Below are positions 35,359-44,128 of a stretch of DNA of 64,000 bases, piece after piece. The DNA lies in NCBI GenBank assembly GCA_965214695.1, contig OZ243967.1, positions 3,697,292 to 3,761,291 of the forward strand, given 5' to 3'. The position numbers were made by a program, and so were the translations under genes. The notes under the pieces were generated by a model. That model worked only from the letters and a program-made list of their open reading frames with translations. It had not been told where the DNA came from and did no database searches. The DNA comes from JAPOXR01 sp965214695. GTDB taxonomy: Bacteria > Pseudomonadota > Alphaproteobacteria > Rhodobacterales > Rhodobacteraceae. Each line of letters begins with the position of its first letter. Position 1 is the first letter of the stretch.

Positions 35359-36332
35359 TACCCGTCGGTCCGCTCGGATTTCCGGCGCTCGATTGCCTCC
35401 CCTGCCAGTTCTGCAATCCCGGCCACCGCCCCTAGGACATTACTGGCCTCAAGCGGAATCATGACCGTCTTGGCATTTGGCGATGCCGCAATCTGGCCCA
35501 GGGCCTCGGTGTATTTCTGGGCAATGAAATAGTTGATCGCCTGGACATTTCCGTTGCCGATGGCCTCGGAGACGACATCGGTCGCCTTGGCCTCGGCGCT
35601 GGCCTCGCGCTCGCGAGCCTGGGCGTCGAGAAACGCGGCCTGCCGGCGGCCTTCCGCTTCCAGGATCTGCGACTCCTTCAGGCCTTCGGCCCGGAGGATC
35701 GCCGACTGCTTCTCGCCGTCGGCCTGCAGGACCTCGGCGCGCTTGTCCCGTTCGGCCTTCATTTGCCGCGCCATGGCCTCTGTTATGTCCGGCGGCGGCA
35801 TCAGATCCTTGATCTCGACCCGGGTGACCTTGATACCCCATGGTGTGACGGCCTCGTCGATGACCGTCAGCAGCCGGGAATTGATGACATCCCGGTTGGA
35901 CAGCGATTCATCCAGATCCATTGCTCCGATGACCGACCGGATATTGGTCTGGGTAAGCCTTTCCAGTGCCAGGATCAGATCCTTGACCTCGTAGGCGGCC
36001 CGTTCGGCCTCAATCACCTGGTAGAAGGCGATGGCATCGGCGGTGATCATGGCATTGTCGCGGGTGATGACTTCCTGCTCGCCGACATTGAGCACGGTCT
36101 CCATCATGTTGATCCTGGCGCCGACTCTCTCGATGAGCGGCAGGATGATCCGCAATCCGGGCTTCAGGGTCCTGCTGTATCTGCCGAATCTTTCGACGGT
36201 CCAGTTCTCGCCCTGCGGAACCGATTTGACCATCATCAGGAGCAAGAGGCCGGCGAATATCACCAGCACGATTGCGGCAACCGACAACTGGGCCTGCGAC
36301 ATTAGCGTCGATATTTGGTTTATCTGGTTCAT
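35358..36332 (-). CDS. qmcA: SPFH/Band 7 domain protein (paraslipin, QmcA-like)
   Basis: A 324-aa membrane-anchored SPFH protein. One N-terminal helix (LSVAAIVLVIFAGLLLLMMV) is followed by the SPFH domain (VPQGENWTVERFGRYSRTL, LTQTNIRSVIGAMDLDESLS) and a long Ala/Glu-rich coiled coil (RAEVLQADGEKQSAILRAEG). This is the paraslipin pattern of QmcA. It oligomerises at the inner membrane and is linked to membrane protein quality control. The start is uncertain: ATG 36332 is preferred, with GTG 36347 and ATG 36302 possible. It is divergent from the MotA-like gene at 36475. Confidence 0.88.
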   Translation of the reverse strand: MNQINQISTLMSQAQLSVAAIVLVIFAGLLLLMMVKSVPQGENWTVERFGRYSRTLKPGLRIILPLIERVGARINMMETVLNVGEQEVITRDNAMITADAIAFYQVIEAERAAYEVKDLILALERLTQTNIRSVIGAMDLDESLSNRDVINSRLLTVIDEAVTPWGIKVTRVEIKDLMPPPDITEAMARQMKAERDKRAEVLQADGEKQSAILRAEGLKESQILEAEGRRQAAFLDAQAREREASAEAKATDVVSEAIGNGNVQAINYFIAQKYTEALGQIAASPNAKTVMIPLEASNVLGAVAGIAELAGEAIERRKSERTDG

Positions 36333-36474
36333 GCTGGTTCGCTTCACCTGCCCTGGAACGAGTGTTGTTCGACGCAGAGAATAGGTCGTTTCACCTCCCC
36401 GTTAAAGTTGATTGTTGTTAGAGTCGGGCGCACAAATTATGGTGGTTTCGTGCGTGAAGAACGGAGCGCCAACC

Positions 36475-37731
36475 ATGGATTTCAGCGAGGAACGGGTCAG
36501 CGGCCAGTTTGCCATGCCTCTCCAGCAGGTCTCTCTGATGCTGATCGTCATCGCCCTGGTGGCAGCTGGCTCGTATCTTGCCTACGGGTTCGTGGAGCCG
36601 ATCTTTCTTGCCAACCGCTACCTGAACGGGGTCATCCTGGGCGTGTTCTTTGTCGGCATCCTCGCCTGTTTCTGGCAGATCCTGCAGATCACGGTGTCGG
36701 TGGTCTGGTTCAAGAACTTCCTCCTCGATGACGGTCTCAATGTCGAGGTGGTCTCAAGGGCCCCGCGCCTCTTGGCGCCGCTTGCGGGAATGCTGGGCCA
36801 GCGGGGGGTCAAGGCGCAGATTTCCACCATATCAGCGAGGTCGATTCTCGATTCGGTAGCGTCCAGGATGGACGAATCGCGGGACATCTCCCGCTACCTG
36901 TCCAACCTGCTGATCTTCCTGGGATTGCTCGGAACCTTTTACGGGCTGGCAATCACGGTGCCGGCGGTGGTCGAGACCATCCGCTCGATGACGCCAGCCG
37001 CCGGCGAAGATGGCATCCAGGTCTTCGGCCGGCTCATGTCCGGGCTGGAAAAACAGCTCGGTGGAATGGGCACTGCATTTTCCTCGTCATTGCTGGGGCT
37101 TGCCGGATCGCTGGTGGTCGGGCTGCTCGACCTCCTTGCCGGCCATGGGCAGAACCGGTTCTATCGCCAGCTGGAAGAATGGATTTCGGGTATCACCAGG
37201 GTGGGGTTTGCCCAGTCGCTCGCCGAGACCGACAGTTCGGACCAGCCATTGTCGGCGGTCGCCATTGCCGGAATGATGGAACATATTTCGGAGTTGCACC
37301 GTATACTCGGCGAATCACAGTTTGAACGCACGCAGCTGATCAGGAATATCAGCGACCTCAACACCACTCTCTACGGGTTGGCCGAGCGAATCGAGGCGCA
37401 GTCCGACATCCAGCAAAAGCAGATGGATGAGGGAACCAGCACGTCGCAGTTGATCCAGGAGATTGCCAGTCAGCAAAAGCTGATGACGGACGAGTTGGCA
37501 AGGGTGTCGGTTGAACTGGCATTGCCCGAGGCCCGGCAGCATCTGCGGAACATTGATGCCATGCTGCATCGGATATCGGTGGAAAACATGGATGGCAGGC
37601 AGGATATGGTTTCACAACTTCGGTCCGAGATGGCCGAACTTGCCAGGGCGATCCGGGGCCTCGGTGAGACATTGCCGGTGGACAGGCGGACAGAATCGGG
37701 GGGAGCACCGGCGAGAAATCGCGGGAGGTGA
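36475..37731 (+). CDS. MotA/TolQ/ExbB-type proton channel protein
   Basis: A 418-aa inner-membrane protein. Four hydrophobic segments are visible: LMLIVIALVAAGSYLAYGF, GVILGVFFVGILACFWQIL, LLIFLGLLGTFYGLAITVPA and AFSSSLLGLAGSLVVGLLDL. The third and fourth carry the family signature (LGLLGTFYGL and GMGTAFSSSLLGLAGS) that lines the proton path in MotA, TolQ and ExbB. The C-terminal 150 residues form a cytoplasmic coiled-coil tail (SELHRILGESQFERTQLIRN). The ATG at 36475 has GGAGCG upstream. The gene ends 3 bp before the OmpA-domain gene, its obvious stator partner. Flagellar genes are absent nearby, so a motility role is unlikely. Confidence 0.82.
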   Translation: MDFSEERVSGQFAMPLQQVSLMLIVIALVAAGSYLAYGFVEPIFLANRYLNGVILGVFFVGILACFWQILQITVSVVWFKNFLLDDGLNVEVVSRAPRLLAPLAGMLGQRGVKAQISTISARSILDSVASRMDESRDISRYLSNLLIFLGLLGTFYGLAITVPAVVETIRSMTPAAGEDGIQVFGRLMSGLEKQLGGMGTAFSSSLLGLAGSLVVGLLDLLAGHGQNRFYRQLEEWISGITRVGFAQSLAETDSSDQPLSAVAIAGMMEHISELHRILGESQFERTQLIRNISDLNTTLYGLAERIEAQSDIQQKQMDEGTSTSQLIQEIASQQKLMTDELARVSVELALPEARQHLRNIDAMLHRISVENMDGRQDMVSQLRSEMAELARAIRGLGETLPVDRRTESGGAPARNRGR

Positions 37732-37734
37732 TCC

Positions 37735-40700
37735 ATGGCTCTGACCAGGCGGACGGGACAACGGGTCACCAGTAGCATCTGGACCGGTTTCGTTGATGCG
37801 ATGACCGGGCTTCTCCTGGTCCTGACATTTGCCCTGACCATGTTCGCCATCGTGCAGTTTATCCTGAGCGGCATGATTTCGGCGCAGAACGACGAGATTG
37901 CGTCGCGCGACCAGCGGATTGCCTCCCTGGACCAGCTATTGGCTCGGAATGACGAGGAACGGAACCGGCTTGCCGACAGGATTGCCGAGCTGATCGGCGA
38001 CATATCGGACCGCAACAGCCGCATCCAGGAACTCGAAGTGGAGTTGGATGGCAGCTCTGCCGCCTTGTTGACGTCGCGGGGGGAGACGCAGGCCAGCCAG
38101 CTGCGCATCGATGAATTGCGGGCGGACCAGGACAGCAATCTGCTGCAGATAACCGAGCTTCGGGCCGAGATCGACAGGCTGAACGCCGCCATCGCCGAAT
38201 TGGCCAGCAGCGTGGAGGCGCTGACATCGGAGCGTCAGCGACTGTCCGAAACCCTCGCCGCCGAGACCGCAAGGTCGGCGAGGCTGGCCGGGGACATTGC
38301 CAGTGCCGAGCAGCGCGAGCAGCAGAACCTGGATGACATCACCGGGCTGCAGCAGGCGTTGTCGCTGGCAGAGCGCGAACGTGATCAGGGTTCGGAGCGG
38401 GTCCTGGACCTGCTCGCCGAACTGGAACGGCTTACCGACCGTCTTGCCAGCGAGTCATCGAGGGCTGACGGTGCGGAGGCCGCCCATTTGTCCGCCTTGG
38501 CCGACATTGCCGAACTTCAGGAAGCGCTTGGTGCTGCCAACGAGCTTGGTGAGACCCGCCTGGCGGCGATCCGGGATTTCGAGCAACAGGTGCTTGGCCT
38601 TGAGGAGCAGATCTCGTCGCTGCTGGCTGCCAACCAGGACGCCGAGGACAGGTTTGCAAGCTCGCAGGATGAGTTGCAGGCAGTCCAGGCCGAGAGGGAT
38701 GCCATCGAGATCAGCGCAGAAGAGGCTGCTGACGACTTGATCGCCCTTCAGCTTGACCTGGAAGCTGAGCGGCAGAAGGCGGAGGATACCTTGACTCTGC
38801 TTGCCGCCGCCGAACAGGTCAAGGCGGAGCTTGCCGGGATTGTCGAGGAACTCGAGGGCAAGCTGGTCGAGGCCATTAGGCTGCGTGAACTGCTCGACCA
38901 GGAGATGCGCAACAGGCTGGATGTCGAGGAAGGGCGGCTCGCCGATGCCAGAGCAAGACTTGCCGGCACCGAGAACGAATTGGCCGATGCAAGAGTGCAG
39001 CTTGCGGGCACCGAGAACGAATTGGTCGATGCCAGAGCAAGACTTGCCGGCACCGAGAACGAATTGGCCGAGGCGCGTGAGGAGATCGTGCGCCTGGCGA
39101 CGAGATTGGCCGCGGCCAATGGCGAGTTGACCGATGCACGCGACGAACTGGCCCGCTTGCAAAGCCGGCTGGACGACTCCGCTGGCGAGATCGCCGGCAT
39201 GGCAACGAGGCAGGCCGCGACCAACGCCAAGCTTGCGGGCACCGAGAACGAATTGGTCGATGCCAGAGCAAGACTTGCCGGCACCGAGAACGAATTGGCC
39301 GAGGCGCGTGAGGAGATCGTGCGCCTGGCGACGAGATTGGCCGCGGCCAATGGCGAGTTGACCGATGCACGCGACGAACTGGCCCGCTTGCAAAGCCGGC
39401 TGGACGACTCCGCTGGCGAGATCGCCGGCATGGCCACCAGGCTGGCGGCGACGGATGGCGAGCTGGCCGGTGCCCGCGATGACATGGCCCGCATGCAGGG
39501 CAGGCTGGACGATGCGACGGCGGAAGTGGCGCGCCTGACCGACCTCCTGGCGGCACAGTCGAGCCTGGCCGAGCGACAGAAGGGTGAGCTTGACGAGGCG
39601 AGGGCGCAGCTGGAGGCTGGCCAGGCCAGGTTAGACCAGTCGGGGCAGGACGCCCTGCGCCTGCAGCAGCGGGTCGACGAGCAGCAGCGGACGATCACCG
39701 CCCTGTCACGCCAGCGTGACGAGGCCGCGGCGCAGGCCAGGCATCTTGCCCGTCTCGAGGACAACGAGACCGAGATGAGGAAGATCCTGGCCCTTGCGGT
39801 GGAGGAATTGCGCGAGGCCCGGAAAGACAGGGAGGAGGCACTTGCGGCCGCCGAATCCAGCGAACAGTCACGGCTGGATGCCGAGGCACGGCTTGAGGAC
39901 AGCGCCTCCCGCATGGCCGAGGTCATGCAGCGGGCCGACAACGCCGAGGATCGGCTGTCCGAGGTCGAGCGGCGGGCCATCGATGCAGAGGAAAAACTGT
40001 CCGAGGCCGAATTGTTTCGGCGTCAGGCAGAACAGCATTTGTCGAATGCCCAGGAACGCGTGCTCGAACAGTCGCGGCAGATCACGGTGCTCAATCTCCA
40101 GATCAATGACCTGCGAAGACGGCTGCAGGAGTTGGGCAAGACGCTGGATGTCACCAGGGCCGAGAGGGACGAAGGCGAGGTCGAGATCATCTCGCTGGGG
40201 AGTCAGCTCAACGAAGCGCTGGCCTCGCTGGCGGCCGAAAGCAACCGGGCGCGGCAGCTCGAGATTGCCGAACGTGAACGTCTGGAACGGGAGAAGCAGG
40301 AATTGGAGGGGTTCCGGTCGGAATTCCTCGGCAGGCTCCGGAAGATCATGGAAAACATCGACGGGGTCAGCATTTCCGGCGACCGGTTCGTGTTTGCCGC
40401 CGAAGTGCTGTTCCCGAGGGGTGAGGCCGAGCTGTCCGAGGATGGCAAGGAGCAGATCCGCAATGTTGCCCGGCTGATTCTCGACCTGGCCGGTGAGTTT
40501 CCCGAGCGCATTGACTGGGTGCTGCGCGTGGATGGCCATACCGACGACATTCCGCTGCTTCCCGACAAGGAATTTGCCGACAATTGGGAGCTCAGCCAGG
40601 CCCGGTCGCTGTCGGTGGTCAGATACCTGGTATCCGAGCTCGACTTTCCGCAGAACCGGCTGGCCGCAGCCGGATTTGGCGAATTCCGGCCGGTCAACCC

Positions 40701-40764
40701 GGCCCGGTCAGAGGCGGCCCGGGCCCAGAACCGCCGCATCGAATTCAAGCTGACCGATCCATGA
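37735..40764 (+). CDS. Giant coiled-coil MotB-like protein with C-terminal OmpA peptidoglycan-binding domain
   Basis: A 1009-aa protein. It opens with a MotB-like anchor, IWTGFVDAMTGLLLVLTFAL, in which D21 corresponds to the proton-carrying aspartate. Residues about 45-865 are an almost unbroken coiled coil rich in Glu, Ala, Leu and Arg, long enough to span well over 100 nm if fully extended or folded back on itself. The OmpA-like domain covers about residues 875-1009, with LFPRGEAELSEDGKEQI, VDGHTDDIPL, NWELSQARSLSVVRYL and AAGFGEFRPV. The ATG follows GGGAGGTGATCC. It must work with the channel protein before it as an ion-driven unit tied to the cell wall. The coil contains in-register internal duplications (see the repeat entries). 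Confidence 0.85.
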   Translation: MALTRRTGQRVTSSIWTGFVDAMTGLLLVLTFALTMFAIVQFILSGMISAQNDEIASRDQRIASLDQLLARNDEERNRLADRIAELIGDISDRNSRIQELEVELDGSSAALLTSRGETQASQLRIDELRADQDSNLLQITELRAEIDRLNAAIAELASSVEALTSERQRLSETLAAETARSARLAGDIASAEQREQQNLDDITGLQQALSLAERERDQGSERVLDLLAELERLTDRLASESSRADGAEAAHLSALADIAELQEALGAANELGETRLAAIRDFEQQVLGLEEQISSLLAANQDAEDRFASSQDELQAVQAERDAIEISAEEAADDLIALQLDLEAERQKAEDTLTLLAAAEQVKAELAGIVEELEGKLVEAIRLRELLDQEMRNRLDVEEGRLADARARLAGTENELADARVQLAGTENELVDARARLAGTENELAEAREEIVRLATRLAAANGELTDARDELARLQSRLDDSAGEIAGMATRQAATNAKLAGTENELVDARARLAGTENELAEAREEIVRLATRLAAANGELTDARDELARLQSRLDDSAGEIAGMATRLAATDGELAGARDDMARMQGRLDDATAEVARLTDLLAAQSSLAERQKGELDEARAQLEAGQARLDQSGQDALRLQQRVDEQQRTITALSRQRDEAAAQARHLARLEDNETEMRKILALAVEELREARKDREEALAAAESSEQSRLDAEARLEDSASRMAEVMQRADNAEDRLSEVERRAIDAEEKLSEAELFRRQAEQHLSNAQERVLEQSRQITVLNLQINDLRRRLQELGKTLDVTRAERDEGEVEIISLGSQLNEALASLAAESNRARQLEIAERERLEREKQELEGFRSEFLGRLRKIMENIDGVSISGDRFVFAAEVLFPRGEAELSEDGKEQIRNVARLILDLAGEFPERIDWVLRVDGHTDDIPLLPDKEFADNWELSQARSLSVVRYLVSELDFPQNRLAAAGFGEFRPVNPARSEAARAQNRRIEFKLTDP
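38959..39084 (+). repeat. Three 42-bp tandem units in the coiled coil
   Basis: Units begin at 38959, 39001 and 39043 with CTTGCSGGCACCGAGAACG and encode LAGTENEL followed by six more residues. Each unit is 14 codons, exactly two heptads, so register is kept. The same unit pair recurs at 39232 and 39274. Confidence 0.85.
39001..39434 (+). repeat. 231-bp direct duplication in the coiled coil
   Basis: The sequence starting at 39001 is repeated from 39232, an offset of 231 bp (77 codons, eleven heptads). By eye about 200 bases are identical between the copies; they diverge near 39204 and 39435. The near identity points to a recent duplication or ongoing gene conversion. Confidence 0.85.
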
Positions 40765-40777
40765 CGGGCATGACGCG

Positions 40778-42967
40778 GTGAAGGACCGAACCACCCCGCA
40801 AGATCTCGGCAGTGACACGATATCCGGCACCGTCAGGAAGGTCATCTTCAGCAATCCGAGGAATGGCTACTGCGTGTTTCAGGTCGATGCTCGCGGGCAT
40901 CGGGAGCTGGCAGTGGTGGTCGGCACCGCCTCGGAGATCGAGGAGGGCATGTCGGTGAACGCCACCGGAATGTGGAGCGTCCATCCGAAATTCGGTCGGC
41001 AGTTCAGGGCCGGTTTTGTCAAGCTGGAGCCACCGGGCAACCTTTCCGGCCTGAAGGCCTATCTGGGATCGAAGGCAGTCGAAGGGATCGGCAAGGTGCA
41101 TGCCGAGCGGATGATCGCGAAATTCGGCGAGAAGCTCGCCGACATCATCGAACATCACCCTCACCGTCTTCGGGAAGTCGAGGGAATCGGCGAGGTGCGG
41201 GCGGCGCAGATTGCCAGGGCCTGGGAGCGGCACCGCGAGACCAGGGATGTCATGGTCCATCTGCATGGCCTCGGTCTCGGTCCGGCAATGGCGACGACCC
41301 TGTTCCGGGTCTATGGCAACCGGGCGATCGAGGTGGTGTCGACCAACCCGTTCTCGCTGATCAGGGACATTCGCGGGGTCGGCTTCCGGACCGCCGACCA
41401 GCTGGCCCGGCAATCCGGGATCGCCAGGGATCATCCGGCCCGCATCGCCGCCGGTATCCATCACCTGATGAATGAATCGGTCTCCGCTGGCAATACCGGC
41501 ACCGATATCGAACAGCTGCAGGACGGGGCGGTCGAGTTGCTGGAGGTGGCGCGGGATGCGGTTTCCGCCAGCCTCGAGGATGAGATTGGACGCGGCAATG
41601 CCCGGATCGGCAGCATCGGCGGCCGCGGCTGCGTGTTCCAGAACGAGCTGTATGCGGCGGAGCGGGACATATGCGATCGAATTCGCGCCATTGCCGGCTC
41701 GGACGTGCCCTGGCCGGCGGTCGATTCCGCCATGGCCATCAGGCAAGCCGAATTGGCCGACAACATTGATTTCGGCCAGAGTCAGAAACTCGCCATCGAA
41801 CTCGCCATCGCCTCCAAGTTCACCGTGATCACCGGCGGGCCGGGGGTCGGCAAGACAACGATCGTCAACGCCATCCTGAAGATCCTCTCGGAGCGCCGGG
41901 TCGAGATCCGGATCTGCGCCCCGACCGGCCGGGCGGCAAGGCGGGCTAGCGAGCTGACTGGCCGCCAGGCGCTGACGATCCACCGCCTGCTGGAAATCGA
42001 TCCGGAGACTGGTGAGTTTCGCTACAATTCGGACCGGCAGCTGTCCTGCGACCTGGTCATCGTCGACGAATCATCGATGATCGATGTCTTGCTGATGCGT
42101 GCATTGATGCGCGCGGTTCCCGATCGCGCTGCCGTGGTCATGGTCGGCGATATCGACCAATTGCCATCGGTGGGGCCTGGCCGGGTGCTCGGCGATGTCA
42201 TCGATTCCGGAACTGTCGATGTTGTCCGGTTGACCGAGATCTACCGGCAGGCCGCCGAGAGCCGGGTGGTGGCCAATGCCCACCGGATCAATTCGGGTCG
42301 GATGCCCGACCTGTCCAGGCCGGACGGAATCAGCGACTTCTACTTCGTGCCTGCAAATGATCCTGAAGCCGCCATGTCGCAGGTGGTGAAGATCGTCAAC
42401 GAACGGATACCGCTGCGTTTTGGCCTCGATCCGGTCCAGGATGTCCAGGTGCTGTGCCCGATGAATCGTAGCCAGATCGGCGTTGAAACGCTGAATGCGC
42501 GGCTGAAGGACGTCCTGAATCCCGAGACGGGCGAGTCGCTGGCGGTCGGCTCATCCAGCTATTCGGTCGGCGACAAGGTCATGCAGCTGCACAACGACTA
42601 TTCCAAGGGCATCTTCAACGGGGATTTCGGCATCATCCGCGGCGTCGATTCCGACCAGTCATCGCTCCGTGTCGATTTCGACGGTCGGGCATTGCTGCTT
42701 GGTCCCGATGATATCAACAGCATCACGCTTGCCTATGCCGTCACCATTCACAAGAGCCAGGGTTCGGAATTCCCGGCGGTGGTGGTGCCGGTCATGACCC
42801 AGAACTATATCATGCTGCAGCGCAACCTTCTCTACACCGCGGTCACCAGGGCCAGGAAGCTGGTGGTGCTGATTGGGCAGGAGAAGGCGGTCGGAATCGC
42901 GGTCAGGACCGATTTCCAGCACCGGCGGCTGACTCGCCTCGACGAATTGCTGTCGGCCTCTGCCTGA
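40778..42967 (+). CDS. recD2: RecD2-type SF1B DNA helicase
   Basis: A 729-aa helicase of the RecD2 (RecD-like without RecBC) family. The N-terminal OB-like part (ISGTVRKVIFSNPRNGYCVF) is followed by helix-hairpin-helix segments (LGSKAVEGIGKVHAERMIAK, VEGIGEVRAAQIARAW) and two RecA-like domains with Walker A GGPGVGKTT (K359), VDESSMID and the late motif TIHKSQGSEF. It unwinds DNA 5' to 3'. The start is GTG at 40778, 13 bp behind the OmpA-domain gene, so co-transcription with the channel pair is likely. Whether this reflects shared function or only convenient placement cannot be told from the sequence. Confidence 0.9.
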   Translation: MKDRTTPQDLGSDTISGTVRKVIFSNPRNGYCVFQVDARGHRELAVVVGTASEIEEGMSVNATGMWSVHPKFGRQFRAGFVKLEPPGNLSGLKAYLGSKAVEGIGKVHAERMIAKFGEKLADIIEHHPHRLREVEGIGEVRAAQIARAWERHRETRDVMVHLHGLGLGPAMATTLFRVYGNRAIEVVSTNPFSLIRDIRGVGFRTADQLARQSGIARDHPARIAAGIHHLMNESVSAGNTGTDIEQLQDGAVELLEVARDAVSASLEDEIGRGNARIGSIGGRGCVFQNELYAAERDICDRIRAIAGSDVPWPAVDSAMAIRQAELADNIDFGQSQKLAIELAIASKFTVITGGPGVGKTTIVNAILKILSERRVEIRICAPTGRAARRASELTGRQALTIHRLLEIDPETGEFRYNSDRQLSCDLVIVDESSMIDVLLMRALMRAVPDRAAVVMVGDIDQLPSVGPGRVLGDVIDSGTVDVVRLTEIYRQAAESRVVANAHRINSGRMPDLSRPDGISDFYFVPANDPEAAMSQVVKIVNERIPLRFGLDPVQDVQVLCPMNRSQIGVETLNARLKDVLNPETGESLAVGSSSYSVGDKVMQLHNDYSKGIFNGDFGIIRGVDSDQSSLRVDFDGRALLLGPDDINSITLAYAVTIHKSQGSEFPAVVVPVMTQNYIMLQRNLLYTAVTRARKLVVLIGQEKAVGIAVRTDFQHRRLTRLDELLSASA

Positions 42968-43000
42968 GGAAAAAAAATTCTGCGGCGCGGCACAAACCCC

Positions 43001-43031
43001 TTGAAATGCCGCGGTGCAGCATCTATCTGCA
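43001..43031 (+). promoter_or_regulatory. Phasin promoter with overlapping inverted repeat
   Basis: TTGAAA (43001-43006) and TATCTG (43024-43029) are spaced by 17 bp, a good sigma-70-type pair. TGCAG (43015-43019) and CTGCA (43027-43031) form an inverted repeat over the -10 region. TGC-rich sites of this kind are bound by PhaR upstream of phasin genes in Paracoccus, so repression by a PhaR-type regulator is plausible. The predicted leader is about 30 nt. Confidence 0.5.
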
Positions 43032-43066
43032 TCCGGGAACAGCAAACTCCCTCGAAAGGAAGACCG

Positions 43067-43429
43067 ATGAACAGGATCCAGGAATTCTCCAAGCTCTATA
43101 CTGATACCGTCATGAATTTTGTCCCCAACCCGGACAATTTCAGCGAGTCATTCAGAAAATCCGCCGAAATGGGCGAGAAGATGTCGATGATTGCCGTCAA
43201 GGCTGCCCAGGGAAGCGTCGAGATCGCCAACAAGTGGGCGGTCGAGACTCTTGAGCAGGCCAGCGAGGTTGCCCGGGCCAAGGACGAGGCGGCCGATTAC
43301 GCGAAGGCGGCAGGAGAATTTGCCACCCAATCGGTCGAAGTGGCCACCGGCCATGTCGCCAGCCTGGTCGAGGTGGCCAAGGAAGCGCAGGTCGAAACCG
43401 CCGAGGCCGTGCTGTCATCGAGATCGTAA
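43067..43429 (+). CDS. Phasin family protein
   Basis: A 120-aa soluble helical protein of the phasin family. Typical traits are the start MNRIQEFSKLYTDTVMNFV, no signal peptide, and long amphipathic helices with AANKWA-like segment EIANKWAVETLEQASEVARA and KAAGEFATQSVEVATGHVAS. Phasins coat polyhydroxyalkanoate granules. GAAAGGAAGACCG precedes the ATG at 43067. It is a single-gene unit between its own promoter and the hairpin at 43471-43497. PHA synthase genes are not in the window, but many alphaproteobacteria keep phasins apart from phaC. Confidence 0.88.
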   Translation: MNRIQEFSKLYTDTVMNFVPNPDNFSESFRKSAEMGEKMSMIAVKAAQGSVEIANKWAVETLEQASEVARAKDEAADYAKAAGEFATQSVEVATGHVASLVEVAKEAQVETAEAVLSSRS

Positions 43430-43470
43430 CCGGAACGCCAATACCGGTTGCATTGCACCGGCAGCAACGA

Positions 43471-43497
43471 AGAGGGGCGACAATGTGCCGCCCCTCT
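43471..43497 (+). terminator. Hairpin behind the phasin gene
   Basis: AGAGGGGCG (43471-43479) pairs with CGCCCCTCT (43489-43497), a perfect 9-bp stem with a 9-nt loop, 41 bp after the phasin stop. No T-run follows, but the position and strength fit termination. Confidence 0.6.
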
Positions 43498-43641
43498 GCA
43501 GCCCGGACCACCAGCCTGGCCGGCGAATTGACCGGGGCCAAGGCTTTTCCTGGCCTGACGGGCATGGCGCGAAGCTTCAGGATACCTCCCGATACCGGCC
43601 GAACCTGCACAGGCCCCTTCTCCGATCGGCAACTCGCTTGA

Positions 43642-43932
43642 CTGGAGAGGTGGATTGAGAAGCTCCGACCCACCACCAAACGCAGTTTCGACCGGGCCAC
43701 GCTCATATGGATCATCGGCGGGCTGATGGCGCTGGGGGTTGTCGCTTTCGGTGTCCCCTGGAGCGAGATCGGGTTCTTGCGGGCGGAGTTCGGTGAGGAA
43801 ATCCGCGAGAACCGCGCCGCGATCGTCGAGTTGGCAAAGGGGCAATCTCGCATTGAGGCGATCCTGGAGGAACGGCTGCCTTGGCCTGAATGTATCGGGC
43901 CCGGCAATTCCCCGTTTCGGAGGATTGCATGA
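43642..43932 (+). CDS. Possible small membrane-anchored coiled-coil protein without a standard start
   Basis: The frame is open from 43642 to the stop at 43932. It encodes a basic stretch (RWIEKLRPTTKRSFDRA), one clear transmembrane helix (ATLIWIIGGLMALGVVAFGV), and a short coiled coil (EEIRENRAAIVELAKGQSRI). That layout resembles small phage-type XhlA-like or stress membrane proteins. No ATG, GTG or TTG lies in frame before the helix; the first ATG, 43726, cuts the helix in half. GGAGAGG stands just before an ATT at 43654, which could be a rare start. Otherwise a frameshift or loss of the start has occurred. Function unknown. Confidence 0.35.
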   Translation: MERWIEKLRPTTKRSFDRATLIWIIGGLMALGVVAFGVPWSEIGFLRAEFGEEIRENRAAIVELAKGQSRIEAILEERLPWPECIGPGNSPFRRIA

Positions 43933-44128
43933 ACGCGAGGCGGGCAAACCGAAACGCTGGCAGGGACGGCTGAACGCCACGCCGGAGCGGAATCCGGATT
44001 CCACCGCCAACCTGGTGGATCGGGTGATTGCCACCGCCTTCAATGGCCTGCCCGTTGCCGCCTTGCAGTTGCAGAGCCACGCCGGGTCAGCCGAAGGGGC
44101 GCGCTAGTACCAGTTGGGTTGAATACAA

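Noticed and set aside
38959..39434. Repeats considered as a CRISPR-like or minisatellite array
   Set aside because: The units are contiguous, multiples of 21 bp, in frame, and encode heptads of a coiled coil; there are no spacers.
38748..39980. A 410-codon Ser/Arg/Ala-rich frame on the minus strand
   Set aside because: It mirrors the repetitive coiled-coil codons of the opposite strand. The Ser/Ala repeats are the complement of Glu/Leu/Arg codons, not an independent protein.
36475..40764. Flagellar MotA/MotB stator
   Set aside because: The second protein has a coiled coil far longer than MotB and no flagellar gene lies nearby, so a flagellar stator is unlikely.
40745..41983. A 412-codon open frame on the minus strand
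   Set aside because: Antisense to the complete recD2 gene and without motifs.
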